A stretch of 64,000 nucleotides of DNA, taken from NCBI GenBank assembly GCA_946223355.1, contig CAMIPB010000008.1, positions 1-64,000 on the forward strand, written 5' to 3'. Shown piece by piece: positions 25,486-33,395 of this stretch. Made by a program: the position numbers and the translations under genes. Position 1 is the stretch's first letter, and each line of letters opens with the position of its first letter. The notes under the pieces were generated by a model, which was not told the DNA's origin, made no database searches, and worked only from the letters and a program-made list of their open reading frames with translations. Source of the DNA: an uncultured Corynebacterium sp. (GTDB lineage Bacteria > Actinomycetota > Actinomycetes > Mycobacteriales > Mycobacteriaceae).

Positions 25486-26394
25486 ATGAGCGCGCACCAA
25501 CACGACCATGACCCCGGCCACCGTACTGCCCCGAGCGGATCCCTCACCGCCCTGGCGGTCACCTTCGCCCTGACCGCCACCATCTTCCTGGCCCAGGTGA
25601 TCGGCGGCCTCGTTTCCGGTTCGTTGGCTTTGCTGTCCGATGCGATGCATATGCTCTCGGATTCCACGGGGCTGCTCATTGCCCTGGTGGCCCTCCTCAT
25701 CGGCCGTCGTGCGGCCACCCCCCGGGCCACCTACGGTTACCGCCGCGTCGAGGTGCTCGCCGCACTGGTCAATGCCGCGGTAGTCTCCGCGGTCTCGGTC
25801 TGGATCGTCATCCGCGCGGTTGGCCGGATCGGCGGCCACGAATCGATCGACACGGGCATGATGCTCGTCGTGGCGGTGGTCGGTTTGCTGGCTAACTTGA
25901 TCTCCGCCCTGATTCTCATGCGCCGTCAGCATGAGAGCCTCAATATGCGCGGGGCGTACCTGCATGTGCTCTCCGACCTGGTCGGTTCGGTTGCCGTGAT
26001 CATCGCCGGCCTGATCATCCAGTTCACCGGTTGGTTAGCTGCCGACACCATCGCCTCCCTGTTCATTGCCGCCCTGGTGCTGCCGCGAGCACTGCGCCTG
26101 CTGGCCGAGTCCCTCTCGGTCCTGATGAACCACACCCCCCGGGGTGTCGATACCCGCGAGGTGGAAGCCGCCCTGGTCGGCCTGCCCGGGGTCACGGCCG
26201 TGCACGACCTGCACATCTGGAGCACCGACGGCACGAAACCGCTTGCCACCTGCCACCTGGTCGTCGACGATATGAACGTCTCCGACGGAGGGATTCTGGC
26301 CGCCGCTCAAACTCGGTTGCAAGACTTCGGCATTGAGCACTCGACTATCCAGATCGAGCAGGACGGCCACGTCCATCACGAAGAGGTCTGTTGA
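25486..26394 (+). CDS. cation diffusion facilitator (Zn/Co/Cd exporter)
   Basis: A 302-residue CDF protein with six helices, His-rich ends (HQHDHDPGHR at the start, HVHHEE at the end) and the metal-site motifs SDAMHMLSDSTGLL in helix 2 and LHVLSDLVGS in helix 5. The C-terminal cytoplasmic domain carries VTAVHDLHIWSTDGTKPLATCHLVVD, typical of the ZT dimer or CzcD branch. The family exchanges cytosolic Zn2+, Co2+ or Cd2+ for protons. It is intact, unlike its neighbours on both sides, and its codons are markedly GC-rich compared with the window. This supports recent acquisition. No metal-responsive regulator is adjacent. Confidence 0.88.
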   Translation: MSAHQHDHDPGHRTAPSGSLTALAVTFALTATIFLAQVIGGLVSGSLALLSDAMHMLSDSTGLLIALVALLIGRRAATPRATYGYRRVEVLAALVNAAVVSAVSVWIVIRAVGRIGGHESIDTGMMLVVAVVGLLANLISALILMRRQHESLNMRGAYLHVLSDLVGSVAVIIAGLIIQFTGWLAADTIASLFIAALVLPRALRLLAESLSVLMNHTPRGVDTREVEAALVGLPGVTAVHDLHIWSTDGTKPLATCHLVVDDMNVSDGGILAAAQTRLQDFGIEHSTIQIEQDGHVHHEEVC

Positions 26395-26527
26395 TCACTC
26401 ACTGCCAGAGTGGGACCCCACGGCGACGGCTTGTCCGCCCTTTTTGACCTGCTTATCACTATATTTCTGGGCTATTCTCAGTCCCCGGCCGGCCACTGGC
26501 GGCGAGGGTCCTTGGAGTGAGGATTTC

Positions 26528-27022
26528 CTATTTCTCCGCGTTTCCCCGCTCGAAGGGCAGACTCAGTTGCCGGGCGTGGAAATCAAAGTGCCAAGTCGGA
26601 TAGGCGTAGACGTCCGCCACCGTCATCGCCGGGGCAAAGAACGGATCCCACCGGGTCGGAAACGCCATCTCACGTGCCAGGGAGTGCTCGGATTCCTTCT
26701 CCAGACTGGTGGCCAGGGCGGCGGTGAGCCACCGGAGTTTCCGGGCCATGCGGTGACGGTGGTAGACCCGGGCCGCAGCCCGAGATCCCCAGTAGTTGAC
26801 CCAGCCGAAGGGGCGGGTGCTGGCATTGAGCAGACGCGCGAACACCTCGCTCAGCGAGGGCGGCAGATGGCCGAAGAACTTGACCAGAGGTAGCAGTCGA
26901 CGGACCACCATATAGCCGAAGACCATGTGAAACAGCAGTTCCTCATTCGTCCACCGGGTCCCCACGCTACGGCTGCGCAGCTCGGCATCCCCAGCCCGCG
27001 CGAGGACGTCCTCCAGGTACAC
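26528..27022 (-). pseudogene. DinB-like domain protein, 5'-truncated
   Basis: The frame begins at GTG 27022, with a TGA immediately upstream where foreign DNA joins the DUF559 remnant. The remaining 164 residues (YLEDVLARAGDAELRSRSVGTRWTNEELLFHMVFGYM, then SLAREMAFPTRWDPFFAP and TWHFDFHARQL) match the four-helix DinB_2/DfsB-type fold. That fold includes metal-binding or thiol-linked stress proteins. The His of the second helix (FHMV) and of HFDFH remain. The high GC matches the adjacent CDF gene. It is probably missing only its first helix. It might still be translated, but the native start is lost. Confidence 0.6.
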
Positions 27023-27345
27023 TCACCCAGGCAGGGTTCCTCCCCGCAGGCAATCAGAAAATCGGCAACTACTATTGGGACATAGTTTTGGAAAAATTTA
27101 AGGTTGCTATCGAGATTGACGGCTACGAGCATCACAATCGCGAACGTCGCTCCACGTTCATCCGTGACCGCTGGAAGGCAAACGAGGCGACCCTTTTGGG
27201 CTACACCGTTTTGCGATATTCCGGAAGCTGCATCAAACACCACCTAGGCAAAGTCGTCGACCAAATCATTTCTGCCTGTCGACGTCGCCCAATCCTCCCT
27301 GCCCCAGTTTGGTATTGGCACACACAGTGCGTCCACACTTACTAG
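27022..27345 (+). pseudogene. DUF559 (Vsr-like endonuclease fold) protein, 3' fragment
   Basis: Reading in frame across the junction gives TQAGFLPAGNQKIGNYYWDI followed by the core KVAIEIDGYEHHNRERRSTF and the LLGYTVLRYSGSCI segment. This is the catalytic C-terminal half of the DUF559 family (Asp in EIDG, later Arg/Lys positions). The first half is gone: upstream sequence is foreign, and no matching N-terminal part is seen to the left of the IS element. A deletion therefore accompanied the insertion. These proteins are common orphan genes in corynebacteria. It lies 69 bases before pth. Confidence 0.7.
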
Positions 27346-27414
27346 ACTTGTCACCTACCAGTGCGACCTTCAATCAACGACAGAACCACACCAGAATGTG
27401 CGAGAATAAGGCAC

Positions 27415-27948
27415 GTGAGTGACACTATCTTGATTGTTGGCCTGGGCAACCCGGGTGCTAAATATGCAGGTACCCGACATAATATTGGACACGACGTAGC
27501 CGATGAGTTGGCGGATCGACTGTTTGCTTCGTTTTCACTGCACAAGAAAACCAACGCCTTCCTGGCAGAAGGGCGCAGCGGTGACCGAAAGGTGATCGTC
27601 GCCAAGCCTGCGTGTTTTATGAACTTGTCGGGTGGCCCTGTTTCAGCGCTGGCGAAGTATTTTTCGGTGGCACCTGCAAATATCGTCGTGGTTCACGATG
27701 AGCTCGAGCTTGACTTTGGTGTGGTTAAATTACGTCGGGGCGGCGGCGACCACGGCCATAACGGTTTGAAGTCCACCACGAAGTCCCTGGGCACTAAGGA
27801 TTATCAACGGTTGTCGGTGGGGATCGGCCGGCCGCCAGGCAGGATGGATCCAGCCAGTTTTGTACTGAAGCCCTTTGCTAAGCAGGAACAGGCTGACGTT
27901 CCGATCATATGCGCGGACGCTGCAGATGAAATTGAAAGGTCACTATGA
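27415..27948 (+). CDS. pth: peptidyl-tRNA hydrolase (first copy)
   Basis: 177 residues from the GTG at 27415, with AAGG just upstream. The GTG lies two codons before the conserved VGLGNPGAKYAGTRHNIGHD (24-43 of the longest frame). Catalytic His is in TRHNIG; further motifs are KPACFMNLSGGPV, VVHDELELDFG and GGGDHGHNGLKS. Pth releases tRNA from prematurely dropped peptidyl-tRNA. The stop overlaps the next gene as ATGA, so they are translationally coupled. A second pth lies 4 kb away at 31992-32705; paralogous pairs are known in corynebacteria. Confidence 0.92.
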   Translation: MSDTILIVGLGNPGAKYAGTRHNIGHDVADELADRLFASFSLHKKTNAFLAEGRSGDRKVIVAKPACFMNLSGGPVSALAKYFSVAPANIVVVHDELELDFGVVKLRRGGGDHGHNGLKSTTKSLGTKDYQRLSVGIGRPPGRMDPASFVLKPFAKQEQADVPIICADAADEIERSL

Positions 27949-28793
27949 AACTAGCTACAATTCGCACTCCTTCAGGAACGGTTGCGGCGCGGGTTGATTC
28001 GGCGCCATCGCCGGCAGAACCAGGGGTGGCGTGCGCAGTTCCTGGGTACAAGGACGTGGGCGAACTCTTGCTTTCCGACGACCCCCTGCACCACGCCGAG
28101 AGCGCCACCCTGGCACTGGAGTTTTTGTGGACTGACCTAGCACCTGTAATTCCGCGCCCGGAGAAAATTATCTGCGTAGGGCTCAACTATGCAAGGCATA
28201 TTCGGGAGATGAACCGTGAGTTTCCGGATCACCCGACCTTGTTTATAAAATTCGCGGATGCGCTAACGGGCCCGTTTGATGACGTGGTAATTCCGCCTCG
28301 AGCGCAAGCTAAGTTGGATTACGAAGGTGAGTTGGCTGTGGTCATTGGGACCCGGGCGCATGAAGTATCACGCGAGGATTCACTGGATTTTGTTGCGGGT
28401 TACTCGATCATGAATGATTACACGCTGCGTGATTTTCAGCGTCGCACGTCGCAGTTTCATCAGGGTAAGTCCTTTTATCGCACGGCCGGTTTTGGTCCCT
28501 GGCTAACGACCTCTGACGAGTGGGCGCCTGGCTCTGGCGCGATGCTTACGACAACGGTCGACGGGCAAGTCCGTCAGCATGACAACACTGACGACTTGAT
28601 CTTTTCTGTTGCTGAACTGGTGGAATTCTGTTCGCATCTCTACCCGCTTAATCCCGGTGACGTAATTGTTACAGGAACCCCGGAAGGTGTGGGTTTTGCA
28701 CGCGACCCCCAGGCATTCTTGCAGGACAAGCAGGTTGTTCGTATCGCGATAGAGGGGTTGGGACACGTCGCCAACCAGACGATTTTCAGTTAA
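27945..28793 (+). CDS. fumarylacetoacetate hydrolase (FAH) family protein
   Basis: A 282-residue protein of the FAH superfamily. The motifs are IICVGLNYARHIREMNREFP, PTLFIKFADALTGP, LDYEGELAVVIG (metal-binding Glu pair), SIMNDYTLRDFQRR, GKSFYRTAGFGPWLTT and NPGDVIVTGTPEGVGF. Members act on 2-oxo acids such as acylpyruvates or oxaloacetate, or in aromatic catabolism; the substrate cannot be told here. It overlaps pth by four bases, an unusual functional pairing that may just reflect compact gene order. Confidence 0.87.
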   Translation: MKLATIRTPSGTVAARVDSAPSPAEPGVACAVPGYKDVGELLLSDDPLHHAESATLALEFLWTDLAPVIPRPEKIICVGLNYARHIREMNREFPDHPTLFIKFADALTGPFDDVVIPPRAQAKLDYEGELAVVIGTRAHEVSREDSLDFVAGYSIMNDYTLRDFQRRTSQFHQGKSFYRTAGFGPWLTTSDEWAPGSGAMLTTTVDGQVRQHDNTDDLIFSVAELVEFCSHLYPLNPGDVIVTGTPEGVGFARDPQAFLQDKQVVRIAIEGLGHVANQTIFS

Positions 28794-28861
28794 AGGCAAG
28801 CTAGAGGAAAGTTAACGCCCCTACGGTGGTAATCACTTCAATAAATTAAGGAGTGATTACT

Positions 28862-29305
28862 ATGAAGAAAAAGTTTTTAGCAACCGCCGTATCCCTCGCA
28901 TGCTTGGTTCCTGCAGCTGTAGCGTGCTCTGAGTCAGAGGACGCCGCCAACAAGGCCGGCGAGGCTGGCTCGTCCATAGTTGGTGAGGCCAAGGATTCCG
29001 TTGCCGCAGGCCAGTCTGACTCCGCACAGTCCGACGATGATGACGCGGACGATACTGACGACGCGGCTGAAAATTCCGCAAAGAACGCCCAGACCAAGGT
29101 TGATGACAAGAAGGCTTTGTCCATCGCGCTGAAAGACGCGGGCATCAAGGAAGCAGACGCGACCGAAAAGGAAGCCGAGAAGGACTCTCAGAAGGGCAAG
29201 GTCATTTGGGAAGTTAGCTTTAAGTCCGGCGGTCAGGAATATGACTACGACATCGACGCTGAGACTGGCGACGTCCTCAATAAAAAGAACGAAAAAGACG
29301 ACTAG
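28862..29305 (+). CDS. PepSY-domain lipoprotein
   Basis: 147 residues from the ATG at 28862, with AGGAG upstream. The signal KKKFLATAVSLACLVPAAVAC ends with a lipobox Cys at about residue 20, so the protein is lipid-anchored outside the membrane. A very acidic linker (residues about 25-75, with runs of Asp and Ser) follows. The C-terminal PepSY domain has DKKALSIALKDAGIKEAD, GKVIWEVSFKSGGQEYDY and DIDAETGDVL. PepSY domains are often inhibitors of, or chaperones for, secreted peptidases. A terminator separates it from the convergent gapB. Confidence 0.85.
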   Translation: MKKKFLATAVSLACLVPAAVACSESEDAANKAGEAGSSIVGEAKDSVAAGQSDSAQSDDDDADDTDDAAENSAKNAQTKVDDKKALSIALKDAGIKEADATEKEAEKDSQKGKVIWEVSFKSGGQEYDYDIDAETGDVLNKKNEKDD

Positions 29306-29366
29306 ACAACTAGGCTGACTATCTCTCGTTAAAGAGTTTGCCTAGCCCTCTTTGATCCGTAACAAA

Positions 29367-29410
29367 GAAAACCCTCTGGGCGCCAATATCAATGGCCCCG
29401 GAGGGTTTTC
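29367..29410. terminator. bidirectional terminator between PepSY lipoprotein and gapB
   Basis: GAAAACCCTC (29367-29376) pairs perfectly with GAGGGTTTTC (29401-29410), extended by TGGG/CCCG in the loop. Runs of A on the left and T on the right serve as tails in both directions. Confidence 0.85.
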
Positions 29411-29431
29411 GCTCTTAAAAACGCGGAAGGT

Positions 29432-30883
29432 TTATAGCTCCGACGGAGAGACGCGCTTTGGCAGAACTACTGGGCGTGCGCCTGCGAGTTCTTCAACGAT
29501 ACGTACGACTTGGTTGGAGTAGCCGAACTCGTTGTCGTACCACACGTAGAGCACGAGGTGCTTGCCGGACGCGATCGTCGCAAGACCATCGACGATGCCA
29601 GCGTGAGTGGTGCCGATAAAGTCCGAGGACACAACCTCTGGGGACGCGATGTAGCTGATCTGCTGGCGCAGATCAGAGTGCAAAGAAACATTGCGGAGGA
29701 AATCGTTGATCTCGTCCTTGTCTGCTTCCTTTTCTAGCTCTAGGTTCAATACGGCCATGGATACGTTTGGGGTAGGTACGCGAATTGCGTTACCAGTGAG
29801 CTTGCCCTCGAACTCAGGAACTGCCTTGGCTACTGCCTTTGCAGCACCAGTAGCAGTAAGAACCATGTTGAGGCCGGCGGCGCGTCCACGACGGTCAGCC
29901 TTGTGGAAGTTGTCAATCAGGTTTTGGTCGTTGGTGAAGGAGTGTGCGGTCTCCACGTGGCCGTGTGCAACACCGTAACGGTCATTGATGACCTTCAGGA
30001 CTGGGGTAATACCATTGGTGGTGCAGGATGCTGCAGAAAGTATCTTGTCCTCGTCCACGATATCGGAGTGGTTGATGCCGTAGACGATGTTCTTGATGTC
30101 GCCTTTGCCTGGAGCGGTGAGCAATACGCGTTCAACACCCTTGGACTCTAGGTGCTGTCCCAAGCCGTCGCGGTCGCGCCATGCACCGGTGTTGTCGACA
30201 ACAATTGCGTCGTTGATTCCGTAGGAGGTGTAGTCGATTTCCGCTGGATTGTTCGCGTAAATCATCTGAATCTTGGTGCCGTTTGCCCAGATGACCTCGT
30301 TCGCCTCATCTACATCGATGGTGCCGTTGAATGCTCCATGAACAGAATCGCGGCGCAGCAAAGAAGCACGCTTGATAATGTCGCCGTCACCCTTCTTACG
30401 TACAACGATGGCACGCAAACGGACTCCGCCGTAGTCGGCCTCGCGAGCGACCAAGATACGGGCGAGCAGGCGGCCAATGCGGCCAAAGCCATAGAGGACA
30501 ACGTCGCGTGGCTCGTTCTTTGCGCCGGATCCAACAACTTCGGACAGCTCGGATTCGAGGTAGCCGCGCAGGTCAGTAGAACCAGACTCTGCGAAGCCCT
30601 GTGCCAGGCGGCCCAGGTCAATGCTGGAAGTTCCCAGGTTCATGTCTACGAGCTCACGCAGAATTGGCAGGGTTTCAGCGGTGTTCAGTTCGCGCTCGGT
30701 AATACGACGCGCGTACTTGTGGGACTTGATGATGTCGATGTCGGTAACGCCAACCAAAAAGCGGCCAAAGATGGAAGTCACAACGTTGTTGTTGCGGTGC
30801 AGCTGGTGGATGAGCGGGATCATCTCCTGCGCATTTTCTACTCGCTGGTTCCAGTCCAAATGGCCTGCGGTGTTATCGCTCAC
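29432..30883 (-). CDS. gapB: glyceraldehyde-3-phosphate dehydrogenase GapB type
   Basis: About 483 residues from the GTG at 30883, with AAGGA seven bases upstream; a TTG further upstream (30913) is less likely. The N-terminal 120 residues precede the GAPDH fold and are characteristic of the corynebacterial GapB, which acts in the gluconeogenic direction. The fold shows the nucleotide-binding VVLYGFGRIGRLLAR, VDNTGAWRDRDGL, the catalytic Cys in ILSAASCTTNGITPVL, HSFTNDQNLIDN, and WYDNEFGYSNQVV near the C-terminus. NADP preference is assumed from C. glutamicum GapB. It faces a terminator shared with the lipoprotein gene. Confidence 0.92.
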   Translation of the reverse strand: MSDNTAGHLDWNQRVENAQEMIPLIHQLHRNNNVVTSIFGRFLVGVTDIDIIKSHKYARRITERELNTAETLPILRELVDMNLGTSSIDLGRLAQGFAESGSTDLRGYLESELSEVVGSGAKNEPRDVVLYGFGRIGRLLARILVAREADYGGVRLRAIVVRKKGDGDIIKRASLLRRDSVHGAFNGTIDVDEANEVIWANGTKIQMIYANNPAEIDYTSYGINDAIVVDNTGAWRDRDGLGQHLESKGVERVLLTAPGKGDIKNIVYGINHSDIVDEDKILSAASCTTNGITPVLKVINDRYGVAHGHVETAHSFTNDQNLIDNFHKADRRGRAAGLNMVLTATGAAKAVAKAVPEFEGKLTGNAIRVPTPNVSMAVLNLELEKEADKDEINDFLRNVSLHSDLRQQISYIASPEVVSSDFIGTTHAGIVDGLATIASGKHLVLYVWYDNEFGYSNQVVRIVEELAGARPVVLPKRVSPSEL

Positions 30884-30953
30884 GGGATCATTCCTTTTCA
30901 CATGTGGGGGCAAAATGAATTGTCCCCCAAATTCTACATCGTCACTGTCTCGA

Positions 30954-31961
30954 TTATTTGTTTAGGCGGTGTAAAATCTCGGCCACACTACCCCCGGAAA
31001 TGCGGTGGGGCTGCACACCCACGAGGCAATAGGCGTAATCCTCGTTGTAATTGTTGCTTTCCGACGGCCGCTTGGGCGCCAGTAGCGAATTCAACTGCGG
31101 GTACGCGCCGGGCAGATCGGGGTTGGCGCGGGTAAAGGGCGTAGACAGCCCACGTGCGATTCGGCCAGTAAATGCCCGGGTGGCCACAGTCGGTTCCACA
31201 GACGCGTTAGCACTGGTTATGAGGTGCCGGTTGATGGTGCTGGTTCCGGCTTCGTCGGCAAGCAAAAATGCTGAGCCACAGGAAACCTTGACTATGCCTG
31301 GCAGCGAAAGGGCGGCGCGGACGTCAGCAGCGTCGCGAATCCCTCCTGCGGCGATAAGCGGCGGTACTTTTTCACCGAGCGCGTCGTAGCAGGAACTCAC
31401 AAGTTCAGCGAGAGTGACCGTATTTGGCTCGGTGTCTACTTCCCAGGTACCTCGGTGCCCACCTGCGGTATGCGCCTGGATGACGAGGGCGTCGACTCCC
31501 CGCTCGCGTGCGGTGATTGCTTCTTCCACGGATGTGACAGTGGTCCAGACTTCGATGCCGCGTTCGTGCAGGGTTTCGATGAGCTGTGTCTCCGGGCAAC
31601 CAAACATCGTGGAAAAGACCTTCGGCGGGGTAGGCGCAGCCAAAACTTCATCAACGAGGTTGGCAAAGTCAAAGCTGTAATCTACCTCGGGATAGGCGCT
31701 GCCCCAGGATTCGGCGAGTGCGCGCGCGAATTGTTCGGCTTCCGGGCTAATTGGATCTTGAGGGTAAAAAAGGTTCACGCCGAAAGTGTGCCCATCGAGT
31801 TCTGCCATTAGCTCGCACGCGCGAACTGGGCTCACTCGCCCTAGAGGCAGGAACGCGAATGAGCCTACCTCTTCTGCAGCCACGATGAGCTCAGTAGTGA
31901 TTGGGCCGCCAGCCATGGGCGCGACGAGTACTGGCAAGGGAATAGTTTCCAGCAGTGACAT
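30954..31961 (-). CDS. nitronate monooxygenase (2-nitropropane dioxygenase) family
   Basis: A 335-residue TIM-barrel flavoprotein. The N-terminal PLPVLVAPMAGGPITTELIV, the mid AHTAGGHRGTWEVDTEPN region that contacts FMN, and PPLIAAGGIRDAADVRAAL and GSAFLLADEAG are family hallmarks. Nitronate monooxygenases oxidise alkyl nitronates such as propionate-3-nitronate and can also reduce other substrates, so the native substrate is open. It is divergent from the second pth with a 30-base gap. Confidence 0.87.
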   Translation of the reverse strand: MSLLETIPLPVLVAPMAGGPITTELIVAAEEVGSFAFLPLGRVSPVRACELMAELDGHTFGVNLFYPQDPISPEAEQFARALAESWGSAYPEVDYSFDFANLVDEVLAAPTPPKVFSTMFGCPETQLIETLHERGIEVWTTVTSVEEAITARERGVDALVIQAHTAGGHRGTWEVDTEPNTVTLAELVSSCYDALGEKVPPLIAAGGIRDAADVRAALSLPGIVKVSCGSAFLLADEAGTSTINRHLITSANASVEPTVATRAFTGRIARGLSTPFTRANPDLPGAYPQLNSLLAPKRPSESNNYNEDYAYCLVGVQPHRISGGSVAEILHRLNK

Positions 31962-31991
31962 GCTTCGAGGTTATATGAGAGACTATGGAGC

Positions 31992-32705
31992 GTGTCGTTT
32001 TTTAAGGATTTAGTTTCACGCATTTTCCCCTCGCCCGCTGATGATGCGACGTTTGAAACGCGAATGGGTAGTGCGGACTCACCCACTCAAAAGCCCATGA
32101 CGGTTGCTGAAATTGCGGGGCACCAGCCCGAGTGGATCGTGGTGGGCCTAGGCAATCCTGGAAAGAAGTACGCCGCCACCCGCCATAACGTGGGCTATAT
32201 GGCCGTCGACGACATTCTGGCTAACAACGGTGAGATTTTGCGTCCAGTCGCGGGCGTCCCAGCATCAGCTGCACTAGTTTCGGTGGGTTCTACCCCGGTG
32301 CTTATCGCGCGCTCCTCAACGTTTATGAACCTTTCTGGTGAGCCAATCGCTGTCTTGGCCTCCAAACTAGACATTCCGGCAGAACGTATTATCGTTGCGC
32401 ATGACGAGCTGGACTTGCCTGCCCAGAAGGTTCGACTGAAAAAAGGTGGCAATGAAAACGGCCACAACGGACTGAAATCCTTAACTGAACAATTGGGCAC
32501 CCGCGACTACCTGCGCGTGCGCATGGGAATTGGTCGCCCGCAGAAGGACCACCGTGGAAACGCGCAGCCGATCGTGGATTGGGTGCTTGGCCCCGTTGAT
32601 ACCACGGAAGGTTTTGATGAGTTCATCGAACGCGCCGTTTTTGCGGTGGAAGCGCTAATCAGCGAAGGCCTAAACCGGGCACAAAACTCTGTGCACGCGA
32701 ATTGA
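31992..32705 (+). CDS. pth: peptidyl-tRNA hydrolase (second copy)
   Basis: 237 residues from GTG 31992. The first 50 residues are an extension not found in the other copy (FFKDLVSRIFPSPADD), followed by WIVVGLGNPGKKYAATRHNV, RSSTFMNLSGEPI, VAHDELDLPAQKVRL, GGNENGHNGLKSLTEQLGTR and MGIGRPQ. All catalytic residues are kept, so it should be active on peptidyl-tRNA. Its ancestry differs from the copy at 27415 (about 40 percent identity by eye). A hairpin (32722-32747) separates it from the convergent FMN reductase. Confidence 0.9.
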   Translation: MSFFKDLVSRIFPSPADDATFETRMGSADSPTQKPMTVAEIAGHQPEWIVVGLGNPGKKYAATRHNVGYMAVDDILANNGEILRPVAGVPASAALVSVGSTPVLIARSSTFMNLSGEPIAVLASKLDIPAERIIVAHDELDLPAQKVRLKKGGNENGHNGLKSLTEQLGTRDYLRVRMGIGRPQKDHRGNAQPIVDWVLGPVDTTEGFDEFIERAVFAVEALISEGLNRAQNSVHAN

Positions 32706-32721
32706 TGGCCAAATAAGCTCT

Positions 32722-32747
32722 GGCTAAACCCACCGATGTGGTTAGCC
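32722..32747. terminator. hairpin between pth and FMN reductase
   Basis: GGCTAA-a-CCCAC pairs with GTGGTTAGCC across the converging stop codons with one mismatch. It is probably a shared terminator. There is no strong T tail. Confidence 0.45.
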
Positions 32748-33320
32748 CGCCGTCATCTCAATCCTGTCCAGCGCCAGGGACAGCTCAGCAGCTAGAGATT
32801 CCGCATCCACAATGCGAGCATTATCCTCGCTAAAGTTATCTGGAATTGTCAGACCAACGACTGGTTGGACAATGTCCATCTTGAGCCTGTTCAGGGGCAC
32901 ACTCCACGACGCGGCTATGCTTTTGCCCGCACTGAAGCTGTAGACCACCAGTGCTACCGGCTTGTTGAGCCATTCTTGGTAAATGGAATCAAAGGCGTTC
33001 TTAAAGGGACCTGGGATGGATCCGTTGTATTCAGGGGACACGAATACAAACGCGTCAAAGCCTTCGATGGTGTCCGCCCAAGCTTGCACTTGAGGATCTG
33101 CGTAGTCCCCTTTCGCATCGCCCGGGATAACCTCTGCGTCTATAAGCGGTAACGGATAGTGTTTTAAGTCAATAAGTTCATACTCGTGTTCTTTAGCTGC
33201 TACGGACCCTCGCCCCAAAGCAAGCTCATGTACCCACCTGGCTACGGCGCTGCCTAGGCGGCCTTCACGAATAGAGCCGATAATGATGCCAATTTTCACC
33301 TTCTGCCTAGCCTCTCGCAA
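32742..33320 (-). CDS. NADPH-dependent FMN reductase
   Basis: A 192-residue flavodoxin-fold protein. The phosphate-binding IGIIIGSIREGRLGSAVARW (10-29), FVFVSPEYNGSIPGPFKNAFDS (about 92-113) and KPVALVVYSFSAGKSIAAS identify the NADPH-dependent FMN/azo-reductase family. These reduce flavins, quinones or azo compounds. It is alone on its strand, converging on pth and divergent from prfC. Confidence 0.85.
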   Translation of the reverse strand: MREARQKVKIGIIIGSIREGRLGSAVARWVHELALGRGSVAAKEHEYELIDLKHYPLPLIDAEVIPGDAKGDYADPQVQAWADTIEGFDAFVFVSPEYNGSIPGPFKNAFDSIYQEWLNKPVALVVYSFSAGKSIAASWSVPLNRLKMDIVQPVVGLTIPDNFSEDNARIVDAESLAAELSLALDRIEMTAG

Positions 33321-33395
33321 GTCTTGTGTTTGCTGCGAGCCCCGATTTTACGCAAGAATTATCACCCTATGAGGTGACCTACTAAGGTGGGAGCA

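Noticed and set aside
30152..31135. 327-residue plus-strand frame opposite gapB
   Set aside because: Sits over the minus-strand gapB and nitronate monooxygenase genes, with no recognisable domain.
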